This document shows, piece by piece, positions 32,295 through 44,414 of a stretch of DNA of 64,000 nt. The DNA comes from Perkinsus olseni (Eukaryota > Perkinsozoa > Perkinsida > Perkinsidae): contig JABANP010000210.1 in NCBI GenBank assembly GCA_013115135.1, positions 1 to 64,000 of the forward strand, given 5' to 3'. The position numbers were made by a program, and so were the translations under genes. The notes under the pieces were generated by a model. That model worked only from the letters and a program-made list of their open reading frames with translations. It was not told where the DNA came from and made no database searches. Numbering within the stretch: position 1 is the first letter of the stretch; each line of letters starts with the position of its first letter.

Positions 32295-33402
32295 ATGCTA
32301 CGCTGGCTACCATTGATCAGCCTATGTCTTGTGGCAGCGAAGAGAACGACTCGCGTGCGTCCAGGAGATCCGCTGCCTGCTTGCGCACTTCGGAACATGA
32401 AAGTCCATTCGCTGAGGAACAAGACGTTATCCGTCAACTCGGATATACTCGCCCAATCACCGGGACTGTGCGCTCGGATTTGCGGGGAGTAGCCGTTGCT
32501 GATTTGAGTCGGCCAACAACGAGACCTCTCAGGTACGATGCATCCTGCGCGTACTGGAGCGTCCAACTGTCCCGGCCCGTATCGTCAGTCCACATGGAAG
32601 ACAGCCCAACGATGTGCATCATACATTTGAAGACTCGGCAGACTCGACCTGTAGCGACCGTCGTCTTCCCCTTCGGCTATCTTACCATTACGACTCAGTT
32701 GCACTACACCTTTCAGACCTTGTGGTGGACAAGCCATCGGCCTGAGGAAGGCGTTGTTAGCGGTCATGCTGGTTGCCTTCACGATGGCCCCCGATGGCCA
32801 GAGTGCTCCCGGAGCGAAGACGTCATCGCCTCTCACGTTTCGCCGCTTCCTCATCGATGCGTCGCGGTTCGACATCGGAATGTCCCCTCAATGCCGTAAC
32901 GGAGACTGCACCCTCACCGACTCAATGCCGACTACGACAGTTCGAGCTATGCGCAGCTATTTGCCACTTCTCATTGGACTGCACGCTTTGGGTATTCGAC
33001 TCGTCGACGGAACTCTGCAATCTCTTTAGAAATACCTCTCAAGGCGAAGTTCACATCAACAACAAAACTTACGGCGACCCTCATTGTTACCAAGCGAGGT
33101 TCGTCTACAGCAGCCACTATGCAGACCACCTCGATGCATCGCTGAGCTGCTGGACAGAGGACTTCATGCTCCCTGAGGTGTGCTGCAGCGTACGCAATCA
33201 TTACCGCGGCTACTACGCCTGTTGGGAGCACTTCGGCCTGGCCGGCAACGTCGAGCAACATCGCACTTTTGAGAGATGCTGTATGGCTGTCGACTCTACC
33301 AGGCGGTTCCGCAATCTCGGCGACGCTGTAGAAACATTCGCCTTCGACCACAGAGGAGAATGGATCAGACGCGACTCAACAACAACCGGGCCCTATCTAT
33401 AG
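32295..33402 (+). CDS. Secreted PAN/apple-like protein with C-terminal CW/CC cysteine domain
   Basis: The ATG at 32295 begins a signal peptide (MLRWLPLISLCLVAA). Exon 1 32295-32488 enters a first PAN-like module (GLCARICGE), continued after an in-phase 44-nt intron (32489-32532) by DASCAYWSVQ and SPTMCIIHLK. A second PAN-like cluster reads FELCAAICHFSLDCTLWVFD and ELCNLF (about 32938-33030). The C-terminal domain has repeated CW...CC pairs (LSCWTEDFMLPEVCC, ACWEHFGLAG, RCC), a pattern common in dinoflagellate and Perkinsus secreted proteins. The stop is TAG at 33400-33402. The splice between the two PAN clusters (about 32640-32935) is unresolved; an intron at about 32894-32938 is likely. Expected to be secreted and disulfide-rich, perhaps binding carbohydrate or protein. 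A damaged copy lies at 25298-26230. Confidence 0.7.
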
Positions 33403-34021
33403 GGGAATAGTTTCGCGTCCGCCATGATGAGCTCCGACCGCTACTACTTCACAGCGACGTTGCTTAGCAGAACTACCGCATGAGCTGAGGTTCGTATGAA
33501 AGAAGTCGATACTTCTCATCTGAGTGCGCTCATGAAATGGTTTGAGTTCTAGTGATTGCCCACGCTGTTTGTGAGCTTCAAGTCGCAATAAGGCTTGAAA
33601 AGGCAGTGCATCTGGCGAGTGTTGAATCTGTGTTATCCCGTTAAACTTTGCCGCTACACGGCCCCAGCCGGCGATCCGCCAAAAAAGATCCGTAGTGTGT
33701 GAGAAAAAGACCTTTGCGAGGATCGAACTCCGTGTCTATGGCGTCAAAGCACACCACCTTCCCCCCTCGACCATTCAATCACACTATTGCCTGCGGATGA
33801 TTGATATACTCTCCATCGGTTGCCGCTTATCACGTCGCATAATCGTCGATTGATCAGTCACGAAGGGCACGTTGATGACGGCAGCGCTAAGCTAGATGCT
33901 CCATGATTTCTACTAAGCCGATCACACCCTACCACTGGAACGCGACAGTTGGCATAGTTCACATCGTTACGGCAGCTAAACTGCTGCCGTGGCACAAATG
34001 ACTGGTATGCTCTATAACGAG
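33403..34021. other. Intergenic between convergent genes
   Basis: Contains the tRNA-like patch listed separately. Otherwise nothing recognised. Confidence 0.4.
33708..33785 (-). ncRNA. tRNA-like sequence, possibly degenerate
   Basis: On the minus strand there is an A-box-like TGGTCGAGGGGGGAAGG, a loop containing CTTTGA, and a B-box GAGTTCGATCCTC, followed about 11 nt later by a TTTTT run suitable as a Pol III terminator. Acceptor-stem pairing is poor and the arms fit imperfectly, so it may be a pseudo-tRNA or tRNA-derived repeat. Anticodon uncertain. Confidence 0.35.
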
Positions 34022-37000
34022 TCACAAGGCACTTCCCATCTTTCCGGCTTTCTTCTGTCGCTGGCTTGACCGAGATACTCTACTCGTCGGCCGAGTCGCG
34101 GCAGTACTTGCACTCGAGAGGGTTGAGCGGAGGTTCCGCCGACCCGCAATGTCTCTGCTGAGGCTTGAGGGGAAAGACTCCCGCGCACTAGCAGAAACCC
34201 TCTGATTGTCTAGTCGGGCTTTCGAGGCAGTATTCGGCCTTGGCAGCGTAACCACAATGGCAGGACGGCGGGAGGTCTCGCTGCTGCGTGGGCGACCAAC
34301 AGTTTTCATCGAAGCGGCTGGTCCTTGCTCGTCGCACGCTTGGGAGCGCTCTCGCTCACACGCGAGAACGGGCCGTTCCAACGAGGACGACTGAGCGGTC
34401 AAAGACGAGTTACGTCGCCTTATTGGACGTTGAGGAGCCGCGGGGCCCCGATAAGTCCGCCGATGAGCCTGCCGGCACCAATGCTCCGATTCTATTCTGC
34501 TGAACTGCATGTTCAAAGTCTTGGCCGAGTTGCTTCGACTGAGGTAGGGTAGAAGTGCAGTGGAACCGTACTTACCATCCGAATCATCTCGAGCGTAATC
34601 TCGAATCACATTCTCCATCAGAAGCGATTTTGGTGTACGCAGTGGGCTCGCTTCATCGACTGGACATTCCGTAGGGACTTCTCTCTGATGACGAGAAGTG
34701 AGAGGTTTCTCCAGGCGCTTACAATCCTCGCGATCAGCAGCACTGCCACTGCCGTTATCCTCAACAGGGATTCCATTCAGACGGCTCAGTTGACGCGACC
34801 GACCAGTGAACATTCGCGACGCCTCATCCTCGCCGATGAGCTCCGTCGCTACGTTGTAGGCATGCAGGGTCGTGCAAACATTAAGACTCAAGTGAGCCAG
34901 AGAATTCGGCAACCGGTAAACCCCTCGGGCTCTAGTTGATGCCTGCAACTCGCCCGTCACATCCCAGATCTCAAAGATTCCTCCTCTGCCAGAGCTAGCA
35001 CCGCCGCCACGCATGAGCAGTACGCATGATGTGCCGGTCAGATGCACCGCAGCCCTCACTCGGTCCTCCTCATTCGTCGAGAATCGACCCCTTTCCTCCA
35101 GCCCATCGGCTGAGAGAACCACCACCGTACCAGTGCTGTTCACGATGACCAGACCCCCGCCGGTTGCCGAACACTCCGCCGAGATTTGGGGGTGTTCTCT
35201 CTTATCAGCGCTTTCGGGCCCTGATCGCCAACCCTCTTGATGGGACTCTGAGAGAGACGTGTGAGCCTCGAGCTCCTTAGTTTGCATGCGCATCAGCCTT
35301 CTAGTCGATGCCCTCAGACTCGGGGCAAGGACATATCCGATGCCACCATCGGGTGCGCCGATTCGACCCAAACCCGCATGCACCTCAGGCGGGATGTCCT
35401 CGAGGGAGGTCGCGTCAGCGGATAGGAGGATGGGAATAATACGTGTTGGGTTTGATAGGTTATGTAGGAACACATGGTGTTGAGGAGAGGGAGCCTTCCC
35501 CGGCTCACACAGCCAGACCTCGACGCTACCGACGGTAAAGAGGAGGGCAATGGACTGTGAATCTTGCATCAGACAGTGGGACACCAACTCCCCTTCCCGA
35601 GCCAACTTCGTGGCGCGGGAACTTCCACAAGCAACGTCAACGGAGAAGATCTTCCGGTCTGTGGTTGATAGTGCAACGATAACCTTGAGTAGAGCGTAAA
35701 CTGCCTGCAACTCGGTACCCGGCGTGTCGACTGACTGCCAATGAGGGCTGCCCAGTCTCTTAAACATGATGCTACCGCCCGACGAGCATGCAGCAATCCA
35801 CGGCTGCTCTTCAGAGCTCTTCAGGGAAGGCCTGGAGATGGTGAGACCTGTGACTGGTTGATGCATCGCCTCAATTTCCGGGCCTCTGCTAGGAAGGATC
35901 CACTCGATCAACGCTCCGTCATGAACTTTATGGATGGTAACACGGCCGGTGGAGGTGCCGATGAGAAAACGCTCGTGAGTCGCCTCGTCCATGGCGAAGG
36001 CCGTGATGGTAGCTCCAGCAGACAAGTGCGAGAATTGGATTTTAGCGAGCAGCTCTCCCCGGGAGAGGCTGTGAATGCAGACGTGGCTTGGATGTGCAAC
36101 GAGCACCTCCCGATCGACGTGATTGATCGCCATGGCAACGACGGTTTGCGGGGGCCCTGGAGGAGGGGAGGCTATGCACGGGTCGCCAGAAGTACTCTCT
36201 GAATTTTGTTCTGGCAGGGACATAAAGTGCATCCTCTTCTCTCCGACGAGGGCCAGGCGGTCTCTTCCTAGGGCGAAGAAGGACTTGAAGTTTGGGACTC
36301 GGCGCGGGTTGATGGTCTGGTACGGCGTCCACATGCGGATATCCCACAGCTTCATCAGCCCTGATCGATCCGCTGTGACCAGTGTATCAGTTCTGTTTAT
36401 CATAGCAACTCCCGAGAGGGATCTCTGATGGCCTCGAAGTACGGCGACTGCGCCAGCCTGGTCGCATGCCGTGGTTTGGGCGTTGTACACTCTACAAAGA
36501 CCGTCGAACTGCGCCGTGAAGAGGAGCCTTCGAGCGTCGTCGTAGGCCAAGCCACCAATTCCCTTCACGCTGCGGCTGTGCGAGGAGTACTGTGGATTCA
36601 ATCGTGCAACCGCTTGCATGACAGTTGAGTCCCACAGAAGGACCCTACCATTCAATGAGGACGTGGCGAGGCGTTCCGAACCGGCGTCTAGGAGGCAGGT
36701 CGTCACCGATCGTCTTCCTTCTACGTAAGCATCAGGGACCTTCAAGTATCCCACCCGTTTCCGTTCAAAGTGGTCCCAAACGTCTAAGACATAGTTCGCT
36801 CGTTCATCATGGGCCACAGGCCCCTCGGCCGACCCTGCGGTCCGTGCGCATGTAACCCATCGGTTGCCAAGCCCCATCGAAGGCCATAGACCAGTCGTAG
36901 TGCGGCGTTTCGTCTCTACGATGGACTTCAATCGGCACTCGTCAATGGTGCCCTGAGTACTCCAGAAACAGATCCAGCGAGAGGACAAGAGGGCCGCGGC

Positions 37001-39535
37001 CGTGTGATCGCCACTGCAGTAGCCTGAGAGACCACAATGGCTAACGCGGTGTAGCACAGGGAATTTACCGGCAGATATGATCGAAGCGTCTGTGAGGTCC
37101 ACGCCGTCGTTGTTAAACGGAAGGGTCTTCCACACTTCGAGTTGCTGAGCAAAGCTGATGAGGAGGGGGCGGTTGTTCTCAGTGAGGCTCACATGCTTCT
37201 GCAGAGTGAACAGCCTCATAGTTGGCGGCCCGCTCCCGGCCCCCGCCACCAGCAGGGAGTTGGAACCATCGACCGTCTCGCTACGGCAGGCACTGACGAT
37301 GCCCGCAGGCCTGAGAGCAGCGCTTGGGGACCTTAGAAGATCTCCATCTCGCTCACCCATGCCGGAAGCTGTCAACCAGGTTGCTGTCCGGAACCGCCCT
37401 CAGAGGTCCAGCTTGTCGCTCACTGGCGCCAAGGCCCTGCGGCCCATGAGCTTCTCCCGAGGGGTCAGGGCGGTACCGTGCCACGCAGTCCGTCCACCTG
37501 AAGGAAGCATACAGCGCAAGTGCCGCCTGATCGCTAGTCACGTTATATAGCCACTGGCCTGGCGGTCACACAACCGGAAGAAGGACACGATCATCTCCAA
37601 CAACGCGGCTAATGCAGGCCCTGCCCTGGCACGACCCTCGGGGGTATCGAGGCCGAGTCGGACCAGACACAGAGCGAGAAATTGGACCACTGTGACTCCC
37701 GCAGGCCCGTCCGGTGGTCTGTCGGTCGTGGTGAATCTGAAGATGAGAAACCCTCCATCATTAATGACCAAATCGTGCCCCGGTTCGAGGCCCACTCGCT
37801 GTTATTCCGTGACTTGAGAATCTTCGCGTTTGCCACGGCGGTTGTGCGGAAGTCATCCTCGAGCTCTTGCAAAGCCTCTCGGTCGAATAACGAGAAGAAG
37901 TCTCTCACGGAGGGACTCGGCCAATGCTCATTGGCACAGAACTGCAGCGACTTTAGGCGCCCATAAGGCCTCAACAAATCAACACGAGTGCACTCAACGG
38001 CAAAGTGATACAGATCATGGTGAAGGTCAGCTCAGCTCCTCGAGAACGTCCGGGCGCTGAGGGGCCACAGTTGTGATTGTTTCTGACGGTCTGCGACGTT
38101 CTCGCGCTCGAGAACATCAAATTCTCGGCCTGAGGCGAACTGAGTACTGCAATGATGCTGAGTTCACGCTACCACGCACCGGAGTAGCTGCCGGGCCGCC
38201 AAGGCTGTGCGCCTCTGAGGGCTGCCATTTTACGCAGAGCTATACCGCCATGGCCCAATCCCTGATCAGCAGGAATGTTCCGATCGTACGGTGCCCTGAT
38301 GTGGCAGCTCACCTCAGCCACGGCAGTGTCCACGAGCAATGGACCGAACTCTCGACCGTAGGCGGCGGGTGCCTTGAATGGAGGCCGGTTGATGGAAGAG
38401 TGGAACTCCTGATAGATTCGTCTCTCCCGAGACAGAGACCGCACAGAAGTACGCGTTTTCGCCGCTGTCTGCTGCACCGCTCCTTTCGCTTTTCCTCGAA
38501 GTCCTGAAGCGTTTTCGCCTCGAGTTCTAAAGGGACTCATCTAGCGTCACTGCTGTTGATTCATGTTCAACGGATGCTTGCCTTTCTCATATGCTCGTCG
38601 ACTCTCCCTCAAGTGGGCAACAAGTTCGCGAAGGGTCATCAGCCGGCAGCGGCTGTCACTCAGGTGCTCTTGCATCGTGAAATCTCTCAAGGTTGCCCAA
38701 CCACTGACCAGTTTCCTCGAAGCGTTGTGCCCCCTATAGCAGAGCGCAACACTGGTAGCCAGAACTGAGGACACCCTATGCAGTCGATGGTCAATCCGAC
38801 ATGGACAGCTTCACAGAGTCAAGACATTCGCGTATGAACTCCGACGTGAAAAAGTCGCATTCCTCGAGCTGAGACACCTGCACGCGGGGACGGTCAGGCA
38901 AGTGACGATGCAGGAAGCGCCCGAGGCACTGACCGTGATAGTGGACAGTTTCGGCGACAGAGGCGAGCCCGACTGCTGGATGAGAGCCTCCCATTGTTTA
39001 GGAGTCAGCCCACGGATGTCTTCCAGTACTGAGCAGTTTCGCTTCTGCCAGACCTGCGGGGAGCATGTGACGACTGTGCAAGCGTGTGCACAGTGTAGAT
39101 GACTAGATATCTAGCAAGAACTAAACCCTTCCACAAAATTATATCACAGCGCGATTTTTTCTAATTTCTTCCCATTGAATAACTTGAAGCTCTCAACTTG
39201 CAGTCCAAGTCTCGCACTTGAAGAGCAAGTCTACATAACCAGAACTACATATCTAGATAACAAAACTCAACTGTGTGTAGAATCGCCTCAGTTACATCGT
39301 ATTAGCGACTCGCCATCAAACCCAATTAGCTCGACTGCTTCTCATTCTGCTCTGTCTACCCTATGCTCTATCCTGTGTTCTAGTACTCTGAGCCTCACGA
39401 CGAGAGAGCGCACGTGTGCTCGGCTCAAGCCCGACCTTACCTCGAGGATATCCTGGACCAAGGCCTCATAGAGTGGTCGGTATCTTTTAACCTCGTTCTC
39501 ACCTTGAGCGGTCATCAGACCCCCAGCCATCAGCC
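34022..39535 (-). CDS. Long EF-hand/WD40 beta-propeller protein
   Basis: The 3' part is one open frame of about 3.35 kb (37375-34022, TGA stop) encoding multiple WD40 repeats. Visible units include RLATSSLNGRVLLWDS, LFTAQFDGLCRVYNA, TLVTADRSGLMKLWDI and GGIFEIWDVTGEL, followed by a basic Ser/Arg-rich disordered tail. Upstream exons add an EF-hand-like loop (FRLCDRQASGYIT, about 37545-37585), helical segments (CDFFTSEFIRECLDSVKLSM, about 38800-38860) and LTPKQWEALIQQSG (about 38990-39030). An exon ending in LVQDILE with a GTAAGG donor (39440) joins in phase to VWQKRN at about 39060. EF-hand plus tandem WD40 recalls WDR49/WDR64-type axonemal proteins, suggesting a ciliary or scaffold role (inference). 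The frame breaks between the EF loop and the next segment near 37543. The start codon was not fixed. Confidence 0.7.
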
Positions 39536-39855
39536 CGCCTGAGGAGCCTGTCCAGTGATGATAATCAACGAGGGATGACTACCGTTACAGGCCTGCAGCT
39601 CAGTCTGTGCCGGCGCCGCGCGGGCTGAGCAAGCATCTTTCCAGGCACCAATGTGGCAGCTTTCCACCCGCTCCTCTCGCCACTTCGATACAAGCTTGTG
39701 CCAGAGGAATATCTTACACCAGCAGCTTAGGCGTGGTGGACGACACGAAACAAGCTACCTCAGACCAAACCCCCTCAGCTCCCTCGATAAGCTGAGCTAG
39801 TACTGGGGCCTAGCACAGCATAGCATTACGACCACCTTAGTGACCACAACTCACC

Positions 39856-40570
39856 TCAGTGAACTTCAACTGGCTCTCTGAGCTCATCATGGACGGCCCG
39901 CCAGCTTGTGTCTGAGGGCTGACTATTCACTATCACGACGGAGGGAGCACTCACGTCGATACACTTCTCGCTCTCACAAGCCCACTTCATCTGCTGCTCC
40001 AGCTTCACAACAGAGGCCTTCATTTTGCCAAGTTGGCCCAGAATCTGGCAATACTCTAACGACGACGAGAAGCCAGCGCGTCCCGGTATCATCAGGGACT
40101 CGCAGAGGGATCGGAAATCGTGAAGCACCCGAGGGTTTTGTGCTGGTCGGGAGGGCCAAGAAGCCCGCGAGCTCACACTGTCTGCGGATGACCAGCCGCC
40201 ACCAGCCTCTCTCAAGACAATGAACCCTCCATCAGGGTCGAGAATCTCCGCTTTCATATTCCTGGCCGTTTCCTCGATCGTATCACCGAAGGCATCTGCA
40301 ACCGAAATGAGGAAGCTCGACCCTGCTGCCGCTATCCACTTACGCAGTTCCTCGAGCATCGAACGCTTCCTTGCCCTGGTGAACTCACAGGCGGCTGGGA
40401 GTTTACTATCTGTGCATTCTGTTGACAGTTTAACTTTGTACCTGGGCGAGCGAGGAGTCGATGCAGTGTCGCGAGGCAAGCGTAGAGTTGGTTCTGAGAG
40501 ACCAGCAGAGACGCAGGTGGGACAACAATCAAGCAAGGTGCGCACAGGAACGGAAGAGAGGTGTACAATA
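39856..40570 (-). CDS. Unrecognised helical protein
   Basis: Open from about 40545 to a TGA at 39856, with a possible in-frame start further upstream (MYTSLPFLCAP at about 40568 in another frame, joined by a splice after CTCTCAG). The body is helix-rich (MLEELRKWIAAAGSSFLI, then ILGQLGKMKASVVKLEQQMK) with a likely short coiled coil near the C-terminus. No named domain. Same strand as its neighbours and well separated from the WD40 gene. Confidence 0.5.
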
Positions 40571-40739
40571 GAAAGATGACACTATGAAAAGCAGAATTTA
40601 CTCTACTCTAGCGACGACACACCTCAGAGGACTCGTGTGTGGAGTAATGTTGACGCCTGGACGGTGCAAAGAGACAGGGGAGAACTTCGAGACCAGCTAG
40701 AATAGCGCAGAATTCCCGACAGCATTTGCTATGTTGGTC

Positions 40740-41885
40740 CTCCATCTTTCACGGCCCCGACCCCTACTGTCTTGCCAAGATGTGCAGCTCTTCAACTCCA
40801 GCTTTGGCCGCTTCCAACTCGCTCAGCTCGTTCTGCTTCGAACGAGCGAGCCTCTGCAAGTACCTGTGGGAGAGCCTGCGCTGAGCTCGACTTGCAACGG
40901 GGCATCCTACGCGACGAAAGATTCCAACTTGGCTGGCCTCTCGTCAAGCTCACGATTGAGTATTGCGTATCGTTCGCCCGTCGCTTTGCATTTCTCGCGG
41001 AGGGCGGACAGCAGTAGGCTTTTCATGGTCGTCAGCGCCCTCTGGGGTATCGGCGTCAGCAGCTGCTTCACCTTCCTCGCTTCTACTGACAGGACCCCCA
41101 CGCTTTGCACCTAAGACGAAGCTCTGCGCTATTCGACATAAGGGAAGCCCTACTGGTTTGAGCCGCTCGACTTTATACGCGAATTCCGACATCAAAGCCA
41201 TCTCTCGCTGCAGGGCTGCTGCGTCCACGGACTTCCCCTCAGGATCTGGGGAAAAGATGGTATCAACTAACCAAACTTCGACCAATCACCCTGAGCGGTG
41301 ATCGACTTCATCTTCGCCACGAACTGCTCTTCATCCCAACCCTGTCCGTATCTGCAACGCCCTCTCCGAACCAGAACAGCCGAGGCCCCTCACTCGTAGA
41401 TTCTTCGATATTCCACCAGCTGCCGTTCAGCGAGCTCATGAGCATTCGCAAGGTCAGTCGACAGTTTCCGGAATATCCCCTCAGACGCTGCCGCGAACCT
41501 GACCGACTGGGTAGCCGCCGCTGAGCCTCTCGAGGAACCATACCGTTGGTCGTAGACGAGCGTTCGTTCAACAGCATTGGAAGCGACACCGGCGCCTGAG
41601 CATACGGCTATCATTGACTCTGCCACCGACCCTAATTCGGGACTTACTGTCTCCCGACACTTCTAAGAATTTTCTCATTTTGTGACGAGTATAGTGTTTG
41701 AAATCGTCGTAAGGGTGACTGATAGCCGCTACGGTCTGCGACAGGAGCTCCTCGAAGACCGAAGAAAACTCGGCCCGGGTTGGCATCTGACGAGGCAGTC
41801 TATTGACCCATGATAGTCGAAGAACATACCATGGCGATAGTGGAGGGAGCATCGTCATTACACCCGAGTGGAAGGGAGTCGTCAC
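40740..41885 (-). CDS. Coiled-coil-rich protein, multi-exon, unrecognised
   Basis: Exons in order: RAEFSSVFEELLSQTVAAIS (about 41780-41725); AAASEGIFRKLSTDLANAHE with ERQLVEYRRIYE and a GTGAGG donor (about 41490-41393); EEQFVAKMKSITAQ with a GTGATT donor (about 41330-41290); DAAALQREMALMSEFAYKVE (about 41220-41165); SALREKCKATGERYAILNRE (about 41010-40950); and QNELSELEAAKAGVEELHIL (about 40835-40775). The segments are strongly helical with heptad-like spacing. Probably cytoskeletal or scaffold in nature, but no family recognised. Boundaries are approximate. Confidence 0.55.
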
Positions 41886-42421
41886 AGAAATTAACCGTCA
41901 CAGAGAGCAGCTTGGGATGGTCCCAGAGGGTCTTGTGAAGCTGCCGTACTGAGGATACTCCCAGCTCCACCATGGCCTGAGAAAAGCTTCTTGCGAGCTA
42001 CAACGTGAATCTCGTCAGAAGTGGGGGAAATGTGGTACTGGCTACCAGGGAGCCAGGTCTGTTAGCGCCCAATCGCTATGCTCATATCCGTATCTCTCTA
42101 GATGGCGGCAAAAATGAGGTTGCCAACGCCACGAAAAAGAAGGATGGCGCCCCGAAGCGTGAATTTCTAGTCCGGATTTGGATCAGGAAAACGGCCAGGA
42201 GAAGCGAACAGCAATCATCAAGGCGCCTGGAGCTCGGCAGACCTCCTGTAGCATCGATCAATTACAAAGCCTTCAACGACCACCGTCTAGCTACTCACGA
42301 CCCTTGTCAAAGAATCCCGCCTGATGCCCACCGGGACCATCACGCACGCAAGGCTAACACCGATCTCTCCCCGCTACCCCTTACGAGGCCTACCGAGTAA
42401 CAGCGTATTTCTGCTAGTCGT
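41886..42421. other. No clear gene
   Basis: A 131-codon plus frame at 42005-42400 is basic and without motif. Nothing else seen. Confidence 0.3.
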
Positions 42422-42904
42422 ATGAAGGATGGAAGCCTCCTCACATTCTGCATGGCCAAGTCCCGAGCCAGTTCTCGCTCTCCTACAGCCGACGTCGACC
42501 ACACAGCAGCAGGGGCAGCAGCCCTACTCTGGCGCCTCCTCTCCACCGCAATGCCCCTCGTCGAGGACCACCAGGCCTGCTCAGCCCTCAACTTCTCACA
42601 CTCCGACCCTGAGATCGCTCGGAAGGGATTCAGCACCGGCCAGAAGCGCTGCGTCACTCCTATTGACAGCATCCGCGGCCACCGCCGTGCAGGTGTGGTG
42701 GATGCAACTAACCAGTTCTTCCAGCCTGACCACCAGAAGCTGAGCGGTGAGTGGAAGCTTTGCCACGGTTACTTCGTCTCGATCTCCTCCACTACCCCGC
42801 CCCCCACAGACGGCAGCGGTGCGGACGCCTTCCCGCCATCACCCGCATCTCCTGAGCAGAATCGCATCAGAACCGGAGGCCGGTCACGGAGGGTGACCCT
42901 CTAA
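42422..42904 (+). CDS. Hypothetical protein
   Basis: 160-codon frame with TAA stop and fairly even codon use (NFSHSDPEIARKGFSTGQKR, then VVDATNQFFQPDHQKLSGEW). No domain recognised. It opposes the direction of the flanking minus-strand genes. A Ser/Thr/Pro-rich alternative frame overlaps, so strand and frame are tentative. Confidence 0.35.
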   Translation: MKDGSLLTFCMAKSRASSRSPTADVDHTAAGAAALLWRLLSTAMPLVEDHQACSALNFSHSDPEIARKGFSTGQKRCVTPIDSIRGHRRAGVVDATNQFFQPDHQKLSGEWKLCHGYFVSISSTTPPPTDGSGADAFPPSPASPEQNRIRTGGRSRRVTL

Positions 42905-43112
42905 CGGTCTGCTAACCATAGGCGATGACGATGGATGAACTGCCGAACTCGAAAAAAGCGAAATTGACGGTAGTTTTGCGCCTCGGAAGAACCGTCTGGA
43001 GACGCTCAATGACGAGCTCATTGAATAAAGATAGTCCCGAGAAGTCACAAGCGTTAATCGCCCTCAAGCGCCAGCCGTTCGCCAATTCGCGACCTGTAAA
43101 AAATTTTCCGAA

Positions 43113-43679
43113 TTACCAGTTTTCTTGCCCCATAAAAAAATGCATCGCCTGCTCCGTGCAGACGTGTCGAAAAAAAGAAACCAGGCCCTCAACCTCACCC
43201 GTCTCTGGTGATGCTGATGATGACGACGATTCCATCACTACTGGGCTCGCACCATCACGAACCTTCACCGAAACTGGGCTCCACGGCTGACGATGACTCC
43301 CCCTACCCTCTGTTGTGCAGCTACGAAAGCAGGAAGGTCGTAGCACCGGTCCGCCTCTATTCGAACCATCTTCATACGACCGATCGCCGATAAAAAAGTC
43401 TGCACCTGAATAGTGAACTAGTTCCGATGACCACTCGAGAAGGTCAGCATTGGTCAGAGACAACAAGGGTGGCAGAGCCGTGAGCTCCCCGGCCCACTTT
43501 GAGTACGGCGTCAGCGAGGCGAGGTTGGGCTGGGATAAGCTTCTGCGAAAGTCGGTCCCGAGTAGAACGGAATCTACTGTATCGTGCCTGTTGGGAGATG
43601 ATGATAACATCACCACAACAACAACAATGAAACCAAGGGGGATCTCGAGTTCGTCACAGAAAGAACTCCTCCGAGCCAC
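43113..43679 (-). CDS. Hypothetical protein with low-complexity segments
   Basis: 188-codon frame ending in TAA. A valine run near the start comes from a short tandem repeat (GTTGTTGTT). Then follow polar sequence (LGTDFRRSLSQPNLASLTPY, then LLSLTNADLLEWSSELVHYS) and a Ser run. RRSLSQPNL resembles a basophilic kinase site (RRxS). A plus-strand frame overlaps at 42925-43290. No known family. Confidence 0.4.
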   Translation of the reverse strand: MARRSSFCDELEIPLGFIVVVVVMLSSSPNRHDTVDSVLLGTDFRRSLSQPNLASLTPYSKWAGELTALPPLLSLTNADLLEWSSELVHYSGADFFIGDRSYEDGSNRGGPVLRPSCFRSCTTEGRGSHRQPWSPVSVKVRDGASPVVMESSSSSASPETGEVEGLVSFFRHVCTEQAMHFFMGQENW

Positions 43680-44414
43680 AAAGCGTATTAAACGACCGCC
43701 GCTTCCGCAGGATCGTGCCGAGACGAACCTCGGTCTTTAAATTCGGTTTAAAGAATTTTTTCAACTCGTTCTTCCGCTTCTGAGCGTGGTTCCAGGGAGC
43801 TGGTGATAAGCAGACCATCCCCGCCACCTTACGTTGTATCGCCATCGGGCTAAGATCTTCCTCTGAGAATAGTGTTTGAAAACCGACATGCTACGTAGCA
43901 CCTAGAAAATCGCTATCAACTGAGGGTCCACTAGGAGAGGGTCACCCACCTTGAAACGCATAGATTCTTCCATCCACCTCGACAAGCTCGTGTGCTCTGA
44001 GGCTTCCCCGGGACAGTAGTGGACCTGGGCCAAGAAGATGAGAGCCTTCCCAAGAGAATCTTAGCTCCCTGTGAGGGCACTGGTCAACCTTTCCCGCCCA
44101 AAACTGCTAAGTGCATCGGATGCTCTTAAGCGTCAAACGACGAGGCAGAGACGAAATGTTCCTCGAGTTACGATTGGTGTGGTACTAGTCAGTCATAATA
44201 GAGGGCAAGATCTCCTTCCCCAAATCAAAATCTGCGTACGATCATAGGATCTCTTTCCTCTCTTCCTGCTTCCCTCTCGACCCGCCCCTCGCCGCTCTTC
44301 CGGTAGGGCCGGTCGGGCGCGACCAAACTTCGCAATAGAAATAGAAGCAAACACATCATGATCATACTGTTGCTATCATTATCTCTGTAATAAGATCGTC
44401 ATACTCGTGCGCGT
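43680..44414. other. No clear gene
   Basis: AT-rich patches and short frames only. Confidence 0.35.

Noticed and set aside
33400..33480. Coding extension past the TAG of the PAN + CW/CC gene
   Set aside because: Both copies share some sequence after TAG, but differences there are not biased to third positions, so no support for translation.
38902..39102. Plus-strand frame with CxxC...CxxC pattern (FCQTCGEHVTTVQACAQC), resembling a zinc ribbon
   Set aside because: The minus strand of the same DNA gives spliced, in-phase exons of the WD40 gene (VWQKRN, LTPKQWEALIQQSG), which fit the neighbours better.
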